A DNA stretch of 64,000 nt, taken from Mycogone perniciosa (taxonomy: Eukaryota > Ascomycota > Sordariomycetes > Hypocreales > Hypocreaceae). Below, piece by piece: positions 46,455-58,675 of the stretch. Below the pieces are notes generated by a model that saw only the letters and a list, made by a program, of their open reading frames with translations, was not told where the DNA came from and made no database searches. Each line of letters begins with the position of its first letter. Position 1 is the first letter of the stretch. The DNA is taken from positions 124,001 to 188,000 of the forward strand of contig JAOALB010000091.1 in NCBI GenBank assembly GCA_025331125.1. Direction: 5' to 3'. Made by a program: the position numbers and the translations under genes.

Positions 46455-49420
46455 CTAGCTCGGCCTCACTCTCCCATCTATTCCATGCTTGATCATATCG
46501 CAGATGTATTCTCTCGCCTTGCTTTTCTCCTCGTCGGTACAGTGCACAGAACCCCGGAACGGGATCCGACTCTGAAGGAACTCGGGCAATAGCTGCCAAG
46601 GCTCCAGGCAGTGGAAATCTCCGTCCTCCTTTGATATAGCCAATAGCACGCTGGCCATAGTGCTCTTTTGTTTAATTTTAAACGCTTTCTCGATTCTACC
46701 TTTGCAATCCTTGTGCCGTGAGAAGTCGAGCAGACGACCCGCGAGTCCGGCAGCGATGGCAGTCGAGAAGGACGTTCCCGACTTCACTTCATTGCTGGGT
46801 GTCCTGATACCCTCTCCAAGGATGGCAAAGTTATAAGACTTCTTGAGGGCCTTGGTTCCATTGAGTTCTCGAGAAGAGGTAATGGTACCATCTGTGGAGA
46901 ACATGCAGAATACTTGATCGTGATAGCGAGCAGGAAAAGCAATGCTGCCTACATTGCCTTCATTGGTAGGCGCGGCGAAAATAAGCATCTTCGCAGAAGC
47001 CTCGAGAACCTTCTGGCGGAAGTCCTCCTTCTCTTCCTTGAAACCACATGCCATGCAAATGATGTCCATATCGTTGTCTGTGCACCACACCAGAGCCTGC
47101 ACAAGCACATCTCATATTAGCAAAGTGAAGCCTTGCACATGTTGTCTACATTGCTCTTGATGACAATAACTCACCCTACTTGCCAGGTCTTGAGTATTTC
47201 TAGATGCTTCATTCATCTCGAAGATTCTCAAGACATATATAGCGGCCTGTTCACACATTTGATATATGAGGCTCACCACAGTCGTCCCGTGTCCGGTCTT
47301 GTCGCACCGAGTGGTGTCATCATCACTCACAAAGTCTTTGTACCCAGTGATATAGTGAGCAACTGGGTCGTCTGGGTTGATACCAGTGTCAAGAACTGCT
47401 ATTTTGACTTTCTGATGAGTGCTGTCACCCAAGGCATTGAGGATGTAGTTGAAACTATCCATTCGCGCAAACCACTTTTCCGCCGATTTTATTCTAGATC
47501 GTGTGAGTAGCCTGAAGAGGTGGGGTGGGGGCTAAATATTACAGCGGACGTACTTTTGAGCCATGATCTGTTCTGTTCCTGAAGGCCTTGCGAGATGCTC
47601 TCCCACTGATGTTGTTGAAAGCGGTGCACGCGACAATGACTGACTGTTTGAGGGCAGTCGTCTTAGTCGTTCAGCTTCCTTGTACGAATCAAACTCGCCC
47701 TCTGTCGCAAACAATCTCACAGTCAACTTACTCGAAAGCGCAGTTTCGTGAGATCGCTGGCATCGGTACGCTGCCCTAATACCATTTCCGGGTAATCTTT
47801 TCTTTAACTGGCCGATGTCTGTGCCACCAATCTTCACCAGGTATTCGTTCCCACGATGCACCACGGTGATGCTGTAATCATCAGGTCCGAACATACTCCC
47901 CACATTATTGACCTCCTGCTGACTGCCCCAGTCTTCCATGCAAGGTCTGTCGGCCATTACAACAGAGTCTTCCTTCTGACGGAATGAGATATGTAGCAAA
48001 ATGTCGCCCATATCGTTAAAAAGGTTTAAGCTCACGTTTGATGGGATATCCTTTGGGGATGGACTCCATTGTGAAGAGGAGAAGTTGATAACGCTGTCTT
48101 CTTTCACTGGCCTGCATAACCATATGCTTCTATTGACCCCCAGTTTTTGTTCAGGAAGAGCTTGCCTAACAAGACCCTTCAGTACTTGGAGGATAAGGCC
48201 TTTGTTATGTTCACTATCCTGCTGCATAAACCTGGCTTGAGATCCAGCCATAATCCCGGAGCCACTTTTATCCTACTAGAGGTCAGCTACAAATAACCAA
48301 GTCGAACCAATGAAATTACTTTTTTCGCTATGGGGGTTTTAACTGCTCGATAAGAGCAGTGCATGTCAGAGTCATCGTCACTGCCTGAAGTTAAGAAAGG
48401 CCGCTGGATGCTCAAAATTTGCGCATCGACATGGCCATAAGATTTGATAAGTAAATGCCTCGGCCCGTCCCTGACTATTGGAATATGGGAGTTGATGTCC
48501 ATTTGGTTTTCTGAGACTCCGAAGAAAACAATCGCATATATCGCCTGACTGAGATTGCTAGATGGTGCTGCCAAGAGCTGACATGCGGAGTTAGGATCTA
48601 GAAAATCAGACTGAATAGCTAAATGTGTCTAGATACATACCTCCTTGATGATAGGACTATCCAGGCTGTTGGCCAAGAGAACAATCGGCCTGGTTGATGG
48701 GCTAGTACTAGAGGGCGTGTAGAGACTAGTGGCAAGCGATGTTGAAATATCATTTGCGTTCCAAAAGCCTATGCTTTGTTGAAAGGTCGATTTATATCCA
48801 TACATAATTATCCTGGCTTTTAAATCGCTGCAGTCTTCCCGCGTAAGATCGGACAGAAGGGAGTCTCGTAGCCATCCAAGCTCGGTATTCCTCTTTGCGA
48901 ATGTCCAGATACCTCCACCGAGGCAGGTTATTGCAATGATGCTACCACAATGAGCACGAGTGGCTTCTAGCTGGTGGTCTACTTACTCTACCTCATGGTT
49001 TCCTGGAGGAGGGTTGTAGAGAGTGGTGATGCCAAAGAAATCATTGTCAAATAAAAGGGTTATGTGAGAGCTGGGTTGACTTTCGTATGGTTGTGGAAAA
49101 TAGATGCTCCTGGTCTGACCAGTCTGGAGAGGTTGGAGCGAAGAAGGGATGTTTTCAAAGAAGACTGCGCCGGTTTTGGAATCACCTTGGACCTCAAGAG
49201 CTAGAGACTTGATAGTTGGGCCGATGGTGCTATCCTGCTCAGTTAGGAACGATTGCAAGCGACTATGGTCCCAGTCGAGGGGCACCCGACGAAGGCGGCA
49301 CATGACGCCTCGAGAAGATGGCGTGCGCTGCTTTGGCACAATGCAATATGCCACAATGCTCACGATCAAGATGGCGAGGATGGTCAGAAGGTAAGACTGG
49401 CCAACAATCGGCAGATCCAT
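46455..49420 (-). CDS. Membrane-anchored multidomain subtilisin-like (S8) protease partnered with gasdermin
   Basis: Exons complement(join(46455..47096,47175..47493,47554..48272,48320..48577,48641..48941,48987..49420)), 890 aa, all junctions in phase with GTRAGT-like donors and CTGAC/CTAAC-like branch sites. Order: N-terminal TM anchor (residues 10-28, YLLTILAILIVSIVAYCIV); alpha/beta-hydrolase-like region (about 140-290) with degenerate motifs (TCLGG for HGLGG, ANSLDS for GHSxGG, IVFFGVSENQ for IVFFGTPHRG); beta-sandwich, galectin-like stretch (about 385-500; SLNLFNDMGDILLHISFRQK, DYSITVVHRGNEYLVKIGG); and a C-terminal S8 protease with Asp606 (AVLDTG), His639 (TGHGTTV), oxyanion Asn722 and Ser786 (SGTSFST). 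HET-Q2-like proteases and NLR-like proteins with S8 domains activate fungal gasdermins by cleavage. The catalytic residues are complete, so activity is expected; the hydrolase-like part is probably a pseudo-enzyme or sensor. Domain names other than S8 are by-eye judgments. Confidence 0.82.
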
Positions 49421-50538
49421 AATTCGAAAGAGTCAGACGGTCTAACTCAAGATTCAGGGCCCAGGATGATACTTAATAGGGGAGCGCTGTTTTCGTCACG
49501 TCGGAATTTAGTGCTGATCACCTTTTTCAGAAATGCAACTTGAAAGGAAGAAAGAGGGGAACCTGGGAAAATGGGGCAGAGATTGGTAAGATATTTCTTG
49601 GTGTAGCACAGGATGGAGAGATTCAGAGGCCTTGGTGTAACGGTCTGCTCCGCAGCAGCGATGCCCTTACTATCAGCTTGTAAATTAGCCCGGTTGGAAC
49701 TGTTGTTCCTGGAAAACTGTATATTGTATATATACATGTATTGTCCGAATTAAGACAGCGGAAATCCTTCCCTTGGCTGCTTAAAATGCCAGTAAATGCA
49801 AAGAGAATTCCGATTTACACATGCATATCTCCATTTGCACCCAACTTCCAACTCTGCCCCAACACTAAATTTTGATGTGCATCCATGGGCCAATTATAGA
49901 CATCAATGATAAGCGCGCGCAGTTATATTACAGATATTTACTAATATCCAGGAGGGATATTCTGGCAGGCTGCTCTGTTACAGCTTAGCTTTTCTCAATT
50001 CCATGCAATTGCCTACCTAGGTAATTAACGAAATTAGGCATGATTCATAAGATGTGGGGAATTGCTGAAAAGCAGTGAGGCCAAATTTGAAACTATATGC
50101 AAATAGATATCATATCTAATATCTACTCCGCATATATTTATGTAAATGGTAATTGTCAATGCATATAATAGACAGCAAGAGTAGTTCCCTGTACTTCGTA
50201 TAAACAATGTAAATTGGTATTTCAAGATGATCAAGCCTTCGATGTGTTTAAACAGAAACACACATACTATTAATTCAAGGTGATGGAATAAGACTAACCC
50301 ACAACGGAGTGCAGGTTAGTGGCTTTAAGACTATCACGGGGAACCTCTATAAATAGATAGTGCGAGCGCCCAACTGTCATCCCCCCACCTAACTACATTA
50401 CCAATTCACCTCTCGATACCCTCAAAGCCATCCACCTCTCCCCCTGTTTGCCAAACCGCACAAGTCCGTGGCGTGTGAGCAAGTCGCCCAGGGCTCTATC
50501 GTGAACACAGCCATAGGCCATCATCAACCGCTTCTACA
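49421..50538. other. Intergenic region (protease promoter / P450 promoter)
   Basis: Divergent promoter region between the S8 protease and the second P450. AT-rich, no gene seen. TACTTCGTA occurs near 50190. The right end, after 50370, is CT/CA-rich and is probably the P450 leader. Confidence 0.5.
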
Positions 50539-52245
50539 ATGGCAAACCTACTGAGCACGAGCTTGCAGGCGTGTACCACGCTTCTGCTGGTTGCTGCATC
50601 ATGCCTCCTGTACATATTCTTGATACGAATGTATTCAGCCCGGCAATTCGTGTACACATTCCAAAAAGCTGGTCTCGTTTGTTTCCCGCCAAACTTCCTG
50701 TTCGTTCTGATACTGATCATCACTATCTAGCCAATGCCGCCTTTGTCACTTCTGCTTGGTCATCTTCATATAATTCGAGACCATATGCGAAACCTGCCTC
50801 ATAATTGCACACTGCATACCGTTTTTGCACGCATCGCCCAGGCATCACCGAGCGGGATGGCCTACGTGGATCTATGGCCCTTCAGTCGGCCTATTCTTGT
50901 CATCACTAACCCATCAGGTGCGACGCAGATGCAAGAAGCAGATCTTGACAAGCCCAAAGACATCAGTCGGCCACTCAGGGACCTCATTGGCGGAGACAGT
51001 ATGCTGACCTTGCACGGGACGAGGTGGAAGCACTTTAGAGGCATGTTTGGCCCTGGGTTCGCTGCTGGCCACATGCTGGAACTGGTGCCTGCGATGGTGG
51101 CAGAAGTTCAGGTGTTCAGGTCGCTGTTGAAAGAGCGGGCGATGAAAGGCGACATGTTCTTGTTGGAAGATCTAACGTTGAAGCTCACGTTTGACATCAT
51201 TGGGACTGTGACGCTAGATACGCGACTACACTGCCAGACGCAGGAAAATATCCTTCAATCGGCGCTGAGAACACAAATCGAATGGACCACCTTTGGGACT
51301 ATCTTGAATCCATTCAAACGGTACTTGTCTGTGAGGAGACTTGTCCAGGCCTATTGCAGTTGGACGATGAATCGATACATTCACGCTGAAATTGACAAGC
51401 GCCTGGCTGAGATTAGACAGGAAGGAGAGTCAAGAATGCCATTGAAGCCGTCCAAATCAATTATATCGCTTGTCCTGCAGGCTTTTCTCGAGGATGAAAA
51501 GCAGAACACCAAATCAACTGTGCAGGTTGAAAGGGACTTTAAAGAAATTGCCGCAGCTCAAATTCGCCTCTTCCTCTTTGCAGGACACGACACGACAAGT
51601 AGCACGCTTCTTTATTGTTACCACCGACTCTCTTCGAATCCAGAAGTTCTCCATCGCATGCGAGCAGAACACGAGGAGGTCTTCGGATTAGATCTGTCGA
51701 TACTTGAAGCCCAAATACAAGACGATCCCGCGCGTCTAAACCAACTTCCATACACCATTGCGGTTCTCAAAGAAACACTCCGACTACATCCACCCGCATC
51801 CACAATGCGTCTGGGCCGACCTGGATTATCCCTTGTTGATGACAGTGGTCTCCAGTACCCAACCGCGGGATGTAACGTCTGGGTTCTCAACCCAGGTTTG
51901 CACCGCAACCCGGCGTTCTGGAAAGATTCTGAGTCTTTCATCCCGGAAAGATGGCTTGTGGGACCAGAAGATCCGTTGTATCCCGTCAAGGGGGCTTGGA
52001 GACCATTTGAGTGGGGACCGCGTAGTTGTATCGGACAGACGTTGGCGATGATGGAGCTACGCCTTGCTCTCGTCATGACAATTAGGGATTTCGACATCGC
52101 ACCTGCTTATGAGGAGTGGGATAAGATGCACTCTAACAGAGGGATCAAGACAGTAAATGGAAATAGGGCGTATGAGGCAGAGAAGGGAGGCGGTGGCGCC
52201 CATCCAGCGGATGGATATCCGTGCAAAGTTGCTTTGCGAGCATGA
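50539..52245 (+). CDS. Cytochrome P450 monooxygenase (StcB-like fungal CYP)
   Basis: Exons join(50539..50676,50731..52245), 550 aa. The 54-nt intron (GTTTGT...TAG, a weaker donor) removes an in-frame TAG and gives FQKAGLPMPPLSLLLGHLHI, the expected proline-rich hinge after the N-terminal anchor (SLQACTTLLLVAASCLLYIF). Motifs: WKHFRGMFGPGFAAGHM (C-helix), LFLFAGHDTTSSTLLYCYHR (I-helix oxygen-binding groove), VLKETLRLHPPAST (ExxR), and FEWGPRSCIGQTLAMMELRL (heme Cys loop). Resembles fungal secondary-metabolism CYPs such as those of the sterigmatocystin type. It starts beyond the gasdermin/protease pair, in divergent orientation to the protease. Substrate unknown; no other biosynthetic core gene is in view. 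Confidence 0.85.
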
Positions 52246-52839
52246 TTGCACATATCTAGACCATCTCAACCAGGTAACGTCTAGCTTCACTGAGAGAGCC
52301 AGCTATCGATACAGCAAGATGGGCAATTTGTAGTTGGCATATTTTATGACCCGCGTAACAGGGGAACGGACAGGACCCCAAGTTTTTTGTTGCTTATGCT
52401 AGTGATAGATTCTTAGCGATGGCCTCGTTTCATATATCAAGTAAATAAATTGCTGTGTCTAGCAGCTTCGTTATGAATGAGCAAACGAATCAGTATGTTG
52501 GTCCATTGGAAATGCACAGCCAATCGCAACATGCCCTCCTCACCGAGCTGAGACCTGAAAATCGCCGTCAGGCTGCGACAGACTGTCGGTAATTCGTACT
52601 GTTATTGACAGATCCACTGCTCAAGCGACCACTCTGGGTTCCGTATGCGCACTTCGGTGTCTGGTGTTCATAATGTCGGTAACAAGTAGAAGTAGATAGA
52701 TAATGGGATCATATTATTGATATCTCACGCATACAGTCTACCCCTCGAATTATTCCTTGGTGGTGACCTCTGCCACACTACCCCGCGACACTCTAAAGGA
52801 TATAGTTTCTTAACAGTATAGAAAGAGAGTAGTTTTGAA
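52246..52839. other. P450 3' flank, no gene
   Basis: Ordinary base composition with no ORF of note; the last stretch before the AT-rich block. Confidence 0.5.
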
Positions 52840-54392
52840 TATTGGGCTAATTATATATAAAATAATATATAAGCTAATAATATTGTAAGAGAAAAATGAA
52901 AAGAATTAGATATAATATAATATAATAATTATGCTTTAGAAAATTATATTAAATAATTATATTAACAGCTATTAAACTTCCCTTTTATATTTATAGGTAC
53001 CTTACCATTTAAGTTCCTATTTATCAAAATTCATAACCTTTGAACTAGCTATTAAGAAAAAAGAATTTAATAATACTTCCTTACCCCTTTTAAATATTTA
53101 AAGAGAGATAATATATAATATTAGACTTTGAATAAATTAAATATAATAAGCTTTATAATTGTTAAATAAATAATTATTTAATAAGTTAAAAGACAAGAAT
53201 TTTACTTTTATAAAAAGGAATTATAATTTTTTTATTTATATTTGAAAGGTATTATATTAAAAGTGAATATATTATAATTGATATTTTTGAATTTAATTTT
53301 GAATTGAATATAAAAGTAAAAGAAAGTGTTAAAATATATTAATAAAGATATTTGCTTTTAATAATAATAAATACTTTGTTATAGTTTATAAAGTCTTAAT
53401 TAAAATTAAAGAAGTTAAAATAATTTAAAAGGTTAAATAAAAACCTTTTATTAATTTAATTAATAATTTAAAGTAAATTATATGAATTATAATTATAATC
53501 AAAAGTATAATTAATAATCTTTTAATAAAAGATCTTTTTATATAAAGTATTTTTAAATATTATATTAATATTCTAAATACTTTTTTTGTCAATCTATTAA
53601 TTTTAATTAAAGTATAAAGAAATATGAAATTTAAAAGGCTTTTAATCTTCTATTAAAAAGGTTTATTTAAGAAAGTTATTAATATTCACTATAGTTTTAG
53701 TTTTTTAAGAAATAAATTAAAATAAATATTCAACCTCTTTATTATTTAACTTTAATAAGGCTTTAAATTTAAAAGGTATACGTAATTTAATATAATAAAT
53801 ACTTGAATTTTTATAATTTTTAAAAATATAGTAAAATTATATATTATAAAGAATATAGCGAATTTACCTTTTAATGTATTAATAAAAGTAAAACCTATTT
53901 TAATTTTAGAAAATATATTTATTACGTTGAATTTTATTAATTTAATACTTTAAATTACTAAATATATTTAATTATTTAAAATAATATAACAATATATACA
54001 ATTAAAGAATACTTCGAAAACATTATAAGATTTTAAATTTAATATATTTAAAAAGAAAGCCTTTTTTTTACTTTGAAATTTAAATTTAATATGTTTAAAA
54101 AAGAAGCTTTTTAAGTTATATTAATTAAATCTTTCATTACTTTTAAACTTTAAGTTTAAACCTTTGTTTATATAAAATATTACTTTTATTTTTTATAATA
54201 AAGCTTTTTTAAAATAAAATTAATTTAATAAATATTTGTAATAATTTATTAAAACAAAATGTATTAATTTAAATAGTTTTAGAAATAATATTATAAAAAG
54301 GGTACTTAAAAAAAGATAAAGTTTATAAATTTAAAGTATAATATACAAATCTTGTTGAACGATATTAATTTAAAGGACTTTTAAATTAATAT

Positions 54393-54917
54393 TGTTAAAA
54401 AGGAGGGCTAAAAAGTAAGGATTTCAGTGTATTTAGATAACCTTCCTATTCTGGCTAGACCTGGAATTAGGCCCGACGCTAGGACCAAGTTCTAGAGGAA
54501 CTTCGGTATAAGTCAGGAAATTTCTGTTATCTTTAACGATAACAATTAAGCTAAGACCAGCTACCCCGCCTACCCTAGACTTAATATAATAGGTATAATG
54601 GCTATTGTGAAAAATCTGACTAAAATGGTTTCCTATTTATATAGCCATGAGTCGATTTAGACAATTTCTTATATAAATAAATTTTGCGGAAAATAAAAAT
54701 AAAGCTATAAACCTAATTCTACTACTGTATTCCTATTATTTAGTTAAAGGACTATTATAAAAAATAAAGCTATTATTTATATAATCACTTCTATACTGGC
54801 TGTATATACACTAGATATTCTATAGCTTTTAGCTATTAGATTATTTACAATTTAATTATTTATCTATTATAAACCTAATTAGACTTTTAGTCGTTTCTTT
54901 ATTGCTGTATTATATAC
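54393..54917 (+). repeat. 525-bp repeat, copy 1
   Basis: Starts TGTTAAAAAGGAGGGCTAAA and ends ...TATATAC directly against copy 2. Contains the recognisable core GGAATTAGGCCCGACGCTAG and CTAAAATGGTTTCCTATTTA. It differs from copy 2 mostly by G-to-A and C-to-T transitions, that is, it is more heavily mutated. Confidence 0.85.
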
Positions 54918-55443
54918 TGTTAAAAAGGAGGGCTAAAAAGCAAGGATTTTAGTGTATTTGGGTAACCTTCCTATCCTGGCTAGACCCGGAATTAGGCCCG
55001 ACGCTAGGACCGAGCTCTGGAGGAACTTCGGTGTAAGTCAGGAAATTTCTGTTATCTTCAACGATAACAATTGAGCTAGGACCAGCTACCCCGCCTACAC
55101 TAGACTTAATACAATAGGCATAATGGCTATTGTGAAAAATCTGACTAAAATGGTTTCCTGTTTGTATGGCCGTGAGTCGATTTGGACGATTTCCCATATA
55201 AATAAATTTTGCGGAAAATAGGAATAAGGCCACAAACCCAATTCTGCTGCTGCATTCTTATTATTTAGTCGGAGGACTATTGTAAAAGACAAAGCTATTG
55301 TTTATACAATCACTTCTATACTGGCCGTATATACACTAGATATTCTATAGCTTTTCAGCTATTAGATTAGTTACAATTCAATTGTTTATCCATTGTTAAC
55401 CCAGTTAAACTCTCAGTCGTTTCCTTATTGCTGCGTTGTATAC
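54918..55443 (+). repeat. ~526-bp repeat, copy 2 (least mutated)
   Basis: Head-to-tail with copy 1, same start TGTTAAAAAGGAGGGCTAAA and end near TTGTATAC. Retains more C and G, so it carries a short ORF on the minus strand (54949-55233) that copies 1 and 3 lack; I regard that ORF as chance. LTR-like TG start suggests tandem solo LTRs. Confidence 0.8.
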
Positions 55444-56039
55444 AGCTTCCTAGAAGCTGTATACATAAATAAGGTTTAGTATAACCTTTTTATTTTAATA
55501 TATACAGCTTCCTAGAAGCTATATATAAATAAGGTTTAGTATAACCTTATTATTTTAATAGGTTATAAGCCTGGGAGAGTTTTCTTTAAGTCTTTATTAG
55601 TAGATTCTTTTAGTAGTTACAGCACTTTACTTAGCGCTACTATAACACTTATAGCAGGTTTTTTTATAGTACTTATCCTAATACTTATATTAGTACTTTT
55701 AAAAGTTTTAGCTACCTAAAGCTATTTTTAGGCTTTTACTGCAAATACTATTACAGTTATAGTAATACTACTTATATTACTACCTCTATATACTATATAG
55801 TATATTCCCTATTTATATAAGATATAGGTCTGATATTAGCAGTATCAGTCGACCTATTAAGGCTTTTAGCAGCCCTATTTCTTTAATTAAAGATAATAGC
55901 TTTCTTTAGCAGTAAAGGGATTTATTTATTTAAGTATAAAATATAGAATAAAAGCTTTAAATATAAAGGGCTTTTATTAAAATAGTCAAGGTATAGTTAA
56001 AGGGTTAAAATAATACTATAACTTGGCTATTTTGTTAGG

Positions 56040-56410
56040 GGTAACTGATATACCCAATGTATTCACAGTCCTTCTTACTAGCCTACCCGAGTAAAGTTAA
56101 TTGCTTATTTAAGCAACTACTAGATTAGGGAGGCATAAGACTATAAAGATAAACAGATAGACCTAGTTTAATAAGAACTAACCCGCGTTCTCCCTTAATA
56201 CACCACCCCTACCTGTGATTTCACAGCCGTTAAGGCGTAAAGAGGTAACCGTTGGTTGCTTTCGACTGCAGACATCATGATCAAATGATTCGCAGTATCT
56301 TTTAGTCCCTATATTACTCAATTACGGCTTCGTGGTTCTATCAAGAGCGCGGTTCCCGCGCTCCATTCCAGTTATTGTTAGTGTGTATGTGTATGTTTGG
56401 AGCGCTGATT
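56040..56410. other. GC-richer island inside the AT-rich block
   Basis: Balanced composition in contrast to its surroundings, with GAGCGCGGTTCCCGCGCTC (a perfect short palindrome near 56348-56364) and CTGTGATTTCACAG. No ORF. Could be a younger insertion or an unmutated part of a retroelement leader. Confidence 0.4.
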
Positions 56411-58249
56411 CCCCCTCGACAAACTATCCTTTTTATTTAAACCCTGCAGCCTTTATTTAAAAAGTTTAGTATATCGCTTATATACGTTTTTCTTAATACA
56501 CTAAATGTAGTTTAAATGCCCTGCAGCTGCTATAATCTGTAACTAAAGCTCTGCCAGATAAAAATAAAAACCCTTTAGCTTTTTACTTACTTTATCTTTT
56601 TCTAGTTTAAACTTTTTCTGCTGCTTAAGTATATATATAACTAGAAAAGTTAATAGAAAGGTATAGAAAAGAGGAAAAGAGAGGAGTATATAAAATAGAG
56701 CGACTAAGACCCTATTGCAAAAACAGCTTTAATATATATATTCGCTATACTTTAAAGAGTTATTTATTATTTAATAAACTAATTTCTTTTAAAAGTAAAA
56801 AGTATAAAGTATATTAATAGGATTGCCTTAAAAGAAATTAAAAAAATAAATAAAGTATACTTATTAGATTTATAAGCGCAAGGTTTAGCAATATAATCTA
56901 TTATAGTGTTAGTATAAGAAAAGTAAAAAGAATAAACGGATAAAACTTATAAAAGAATTAATAGGTTTTAAAGATAAAATTAATAGGAGGGGGATATTAT
57001 ATTATAACCTAACTATATTAAAGACCTAGTTATAAAATTACAGTAAAATATCGGAACCTTTAGCTAATTACTAATAGATTATAGCTATAAATGTAATTTT
57101 ATAAAAGGGATTACTATATAAAACTGTAATCCTAAATTAACAGGATTACTATAGTTTAAATAATCTAAATATATTTATTATATATCTCCTTTATATATAA
57201 AACTAAATAAATTATAGTTATTTAGTATAGTTACTTAAATAGTTATTAATAAATTGCATTTACTTAAACTACTTATTCTATAGAATAGTAACTATATTAC
57301 CTTGCTTAGTATTTATCCCTAACCTCTCTATTAATATAAACCCACGAACCTCGGTTTAACTGTTGAGAATTAACCCGGATCGTTATATATTTAAATACGT
57401 ATATTAAATAACTATAACTATATTACCCTACTTAGTATTAATTCCTTACCTTTTTATTAATATAAACCTATAAACCTTACTTTATCCCTTAAGAATTAAC
57501 CTAGATTATTATAAATATAAAAAAGACTAAAACTGTCTAAAAGGAGAATAGCAGTAAATATACAAGTAAATAATCGTCAAGGTCTAAAAGCTAACTATAT
57601 TAATTTTTAACCTTCCTTTAAAAGAGAGCGATTCTGCTTTCTTTTATACTTAACTAGTCTACTGCAAGGGACTAGCTCCCCTCCAGTCCTCTATCTAGTC
57701 ATTTTATCTTGCAGCAGCGCCTCCTTTACATTATCCTGCATTTTGTTTTATAGCATAGCCTCCTTTATATCCCACTTGTCTTATAATAGACTCTCCTTGC
57801 GTTTCCCTCTTTATCCCTCTTTGGCTTATAACATCTTCGATATGGTCGGGTCGTTACAGATTAAGGAAACCTATATACTATAACACTATACTTACGGCCT
57901 AGAAAGGCCACGAATTATGCAAGTTGCTAATCCAAGACATAGAGCAATGAAGCTGTCATTTCTCAATTAACAGGTCAATGGTACCATTTGATTATAGTCA
58001 ATGCAAAGAGGCAGACGGCGCAACGGTGATCCTCCCAAAAGTCAGATGTGTTATGTAAAAATAGGTGATCGGAGTTCGGATCTATCTAATAAAGAGGCCT
58101 TATAAAGCCCAAGACCTAAGAAAGTAACTACCTAAAAGAGAATGGATGAGCGCAATAGGGGAATGACCACTTCCCCCGTCAAAATACTCTGGGAGAACAA
58201 ATAAAGCCTCGAATAAGATACCCATAGCATTGAAATGCTCTTTACCTCT

Positions 58250-58675
58250 TTATTTAGAGATAGGCCAGTAATATACAAAACACTTATAAGCCTTGAATGC
58301 AACCCCGTGGTTATGAGCGCAGTTAGGCTGAACACCCGTTTTAACAGCGTACGTATTGTGGTCTGACGCAACAGGGTAATCCGAGCAATCTTCTTTTTGA
58401 TAAAAGGTGCATGAACAGGCCCATTCATTGAAGCAGTTTGCGATGTTGGCACTCAATGTCCCTGCAACAGCGAATTTATGGCACTGGATCCGTTCATTAG
58501 GGTCGTAGGGAGCTACTATCTGCTCGCCGGCGTATTGAGAGCAGCCGTTATCCCTGTAGTATTGGATTTTCATGGTTTTCATGTCTGGTATAACGCTTTT
58601 GTCCGCTGCCGAGGGCTGTATGCCTAAGGAAAGAAGGGCTCCTAGAAGAGCCAATTGTAAACTGAGCTTTGTCAT
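58250..58675 (-). CDS. Small secreted cysteine-rich protein (effector candidate)
   Basis: Single exon, 141 aa. Begins with a strong signal peptide (MTKLSLQLALLGALLSLGIQ, then a PSAA cleavage region). The mature part of ~115 residues has eight cysteines (in NGC, QC, NC, WACSC, DC, NC, KC), consistent with four disulfides, and ends near YKCFVYYWPISK. I recognise no named domain. Size, secretion signal, even cysteine count and location between two degenerate transposon blocks are typical of fungal effector or antimicrobial candidates. The start is the first ATG and has a clean upstream region. Function unknown. Confidence 0.78.
   Translation of the reverse strand: MTKLSLQLALLGALLSLGIQPSAADKSVIPDMKTMKIQYYRDNGCSQYAGEQIVAPYDPNERIQCHKFAVAGTLSANIANCFNEWACSCTFYQKEDCSDYPVASDHNTYAVKTGVQPNCAHNHGVAFKAYKCFVYYWPISK

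Larger units (their letters stand above)
52840..57900. mobile_element. AT-rich, RIP-like degenerate transposon block
   Basis: Several kilobases dominated by A and T with almost no open frame on either strand, frequent TAA/TTA, and repeated-sequence remnants. This is the appearance of repeats hit by repeat-induced point mutation (C-to-T, mainly at CpA). It contains two tandem ~525-bp repeat copies (54393-55443), a ~60-bp tandem duplication near 55440-55560, and a pair of diverged copies at about 57290-57380 and 57410-57510. Element type is not recognisable; an LTR retroelement is the best guess. Confidence 0.75.

Noticed and set aside
50677..50730. In-frame TAG near the start of the second P450
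   Set aside because: It is the acceptor end of a 54-nt intron (GTTTGT...TAG); splicing gives the expected GLPMPP hinge.
54949..55233. 94-codon ORF on the minus strand of repeat copy 2
   Set aside because: Open only because this copy is less mutated; no domain resemblance, and the other copies have it closed.
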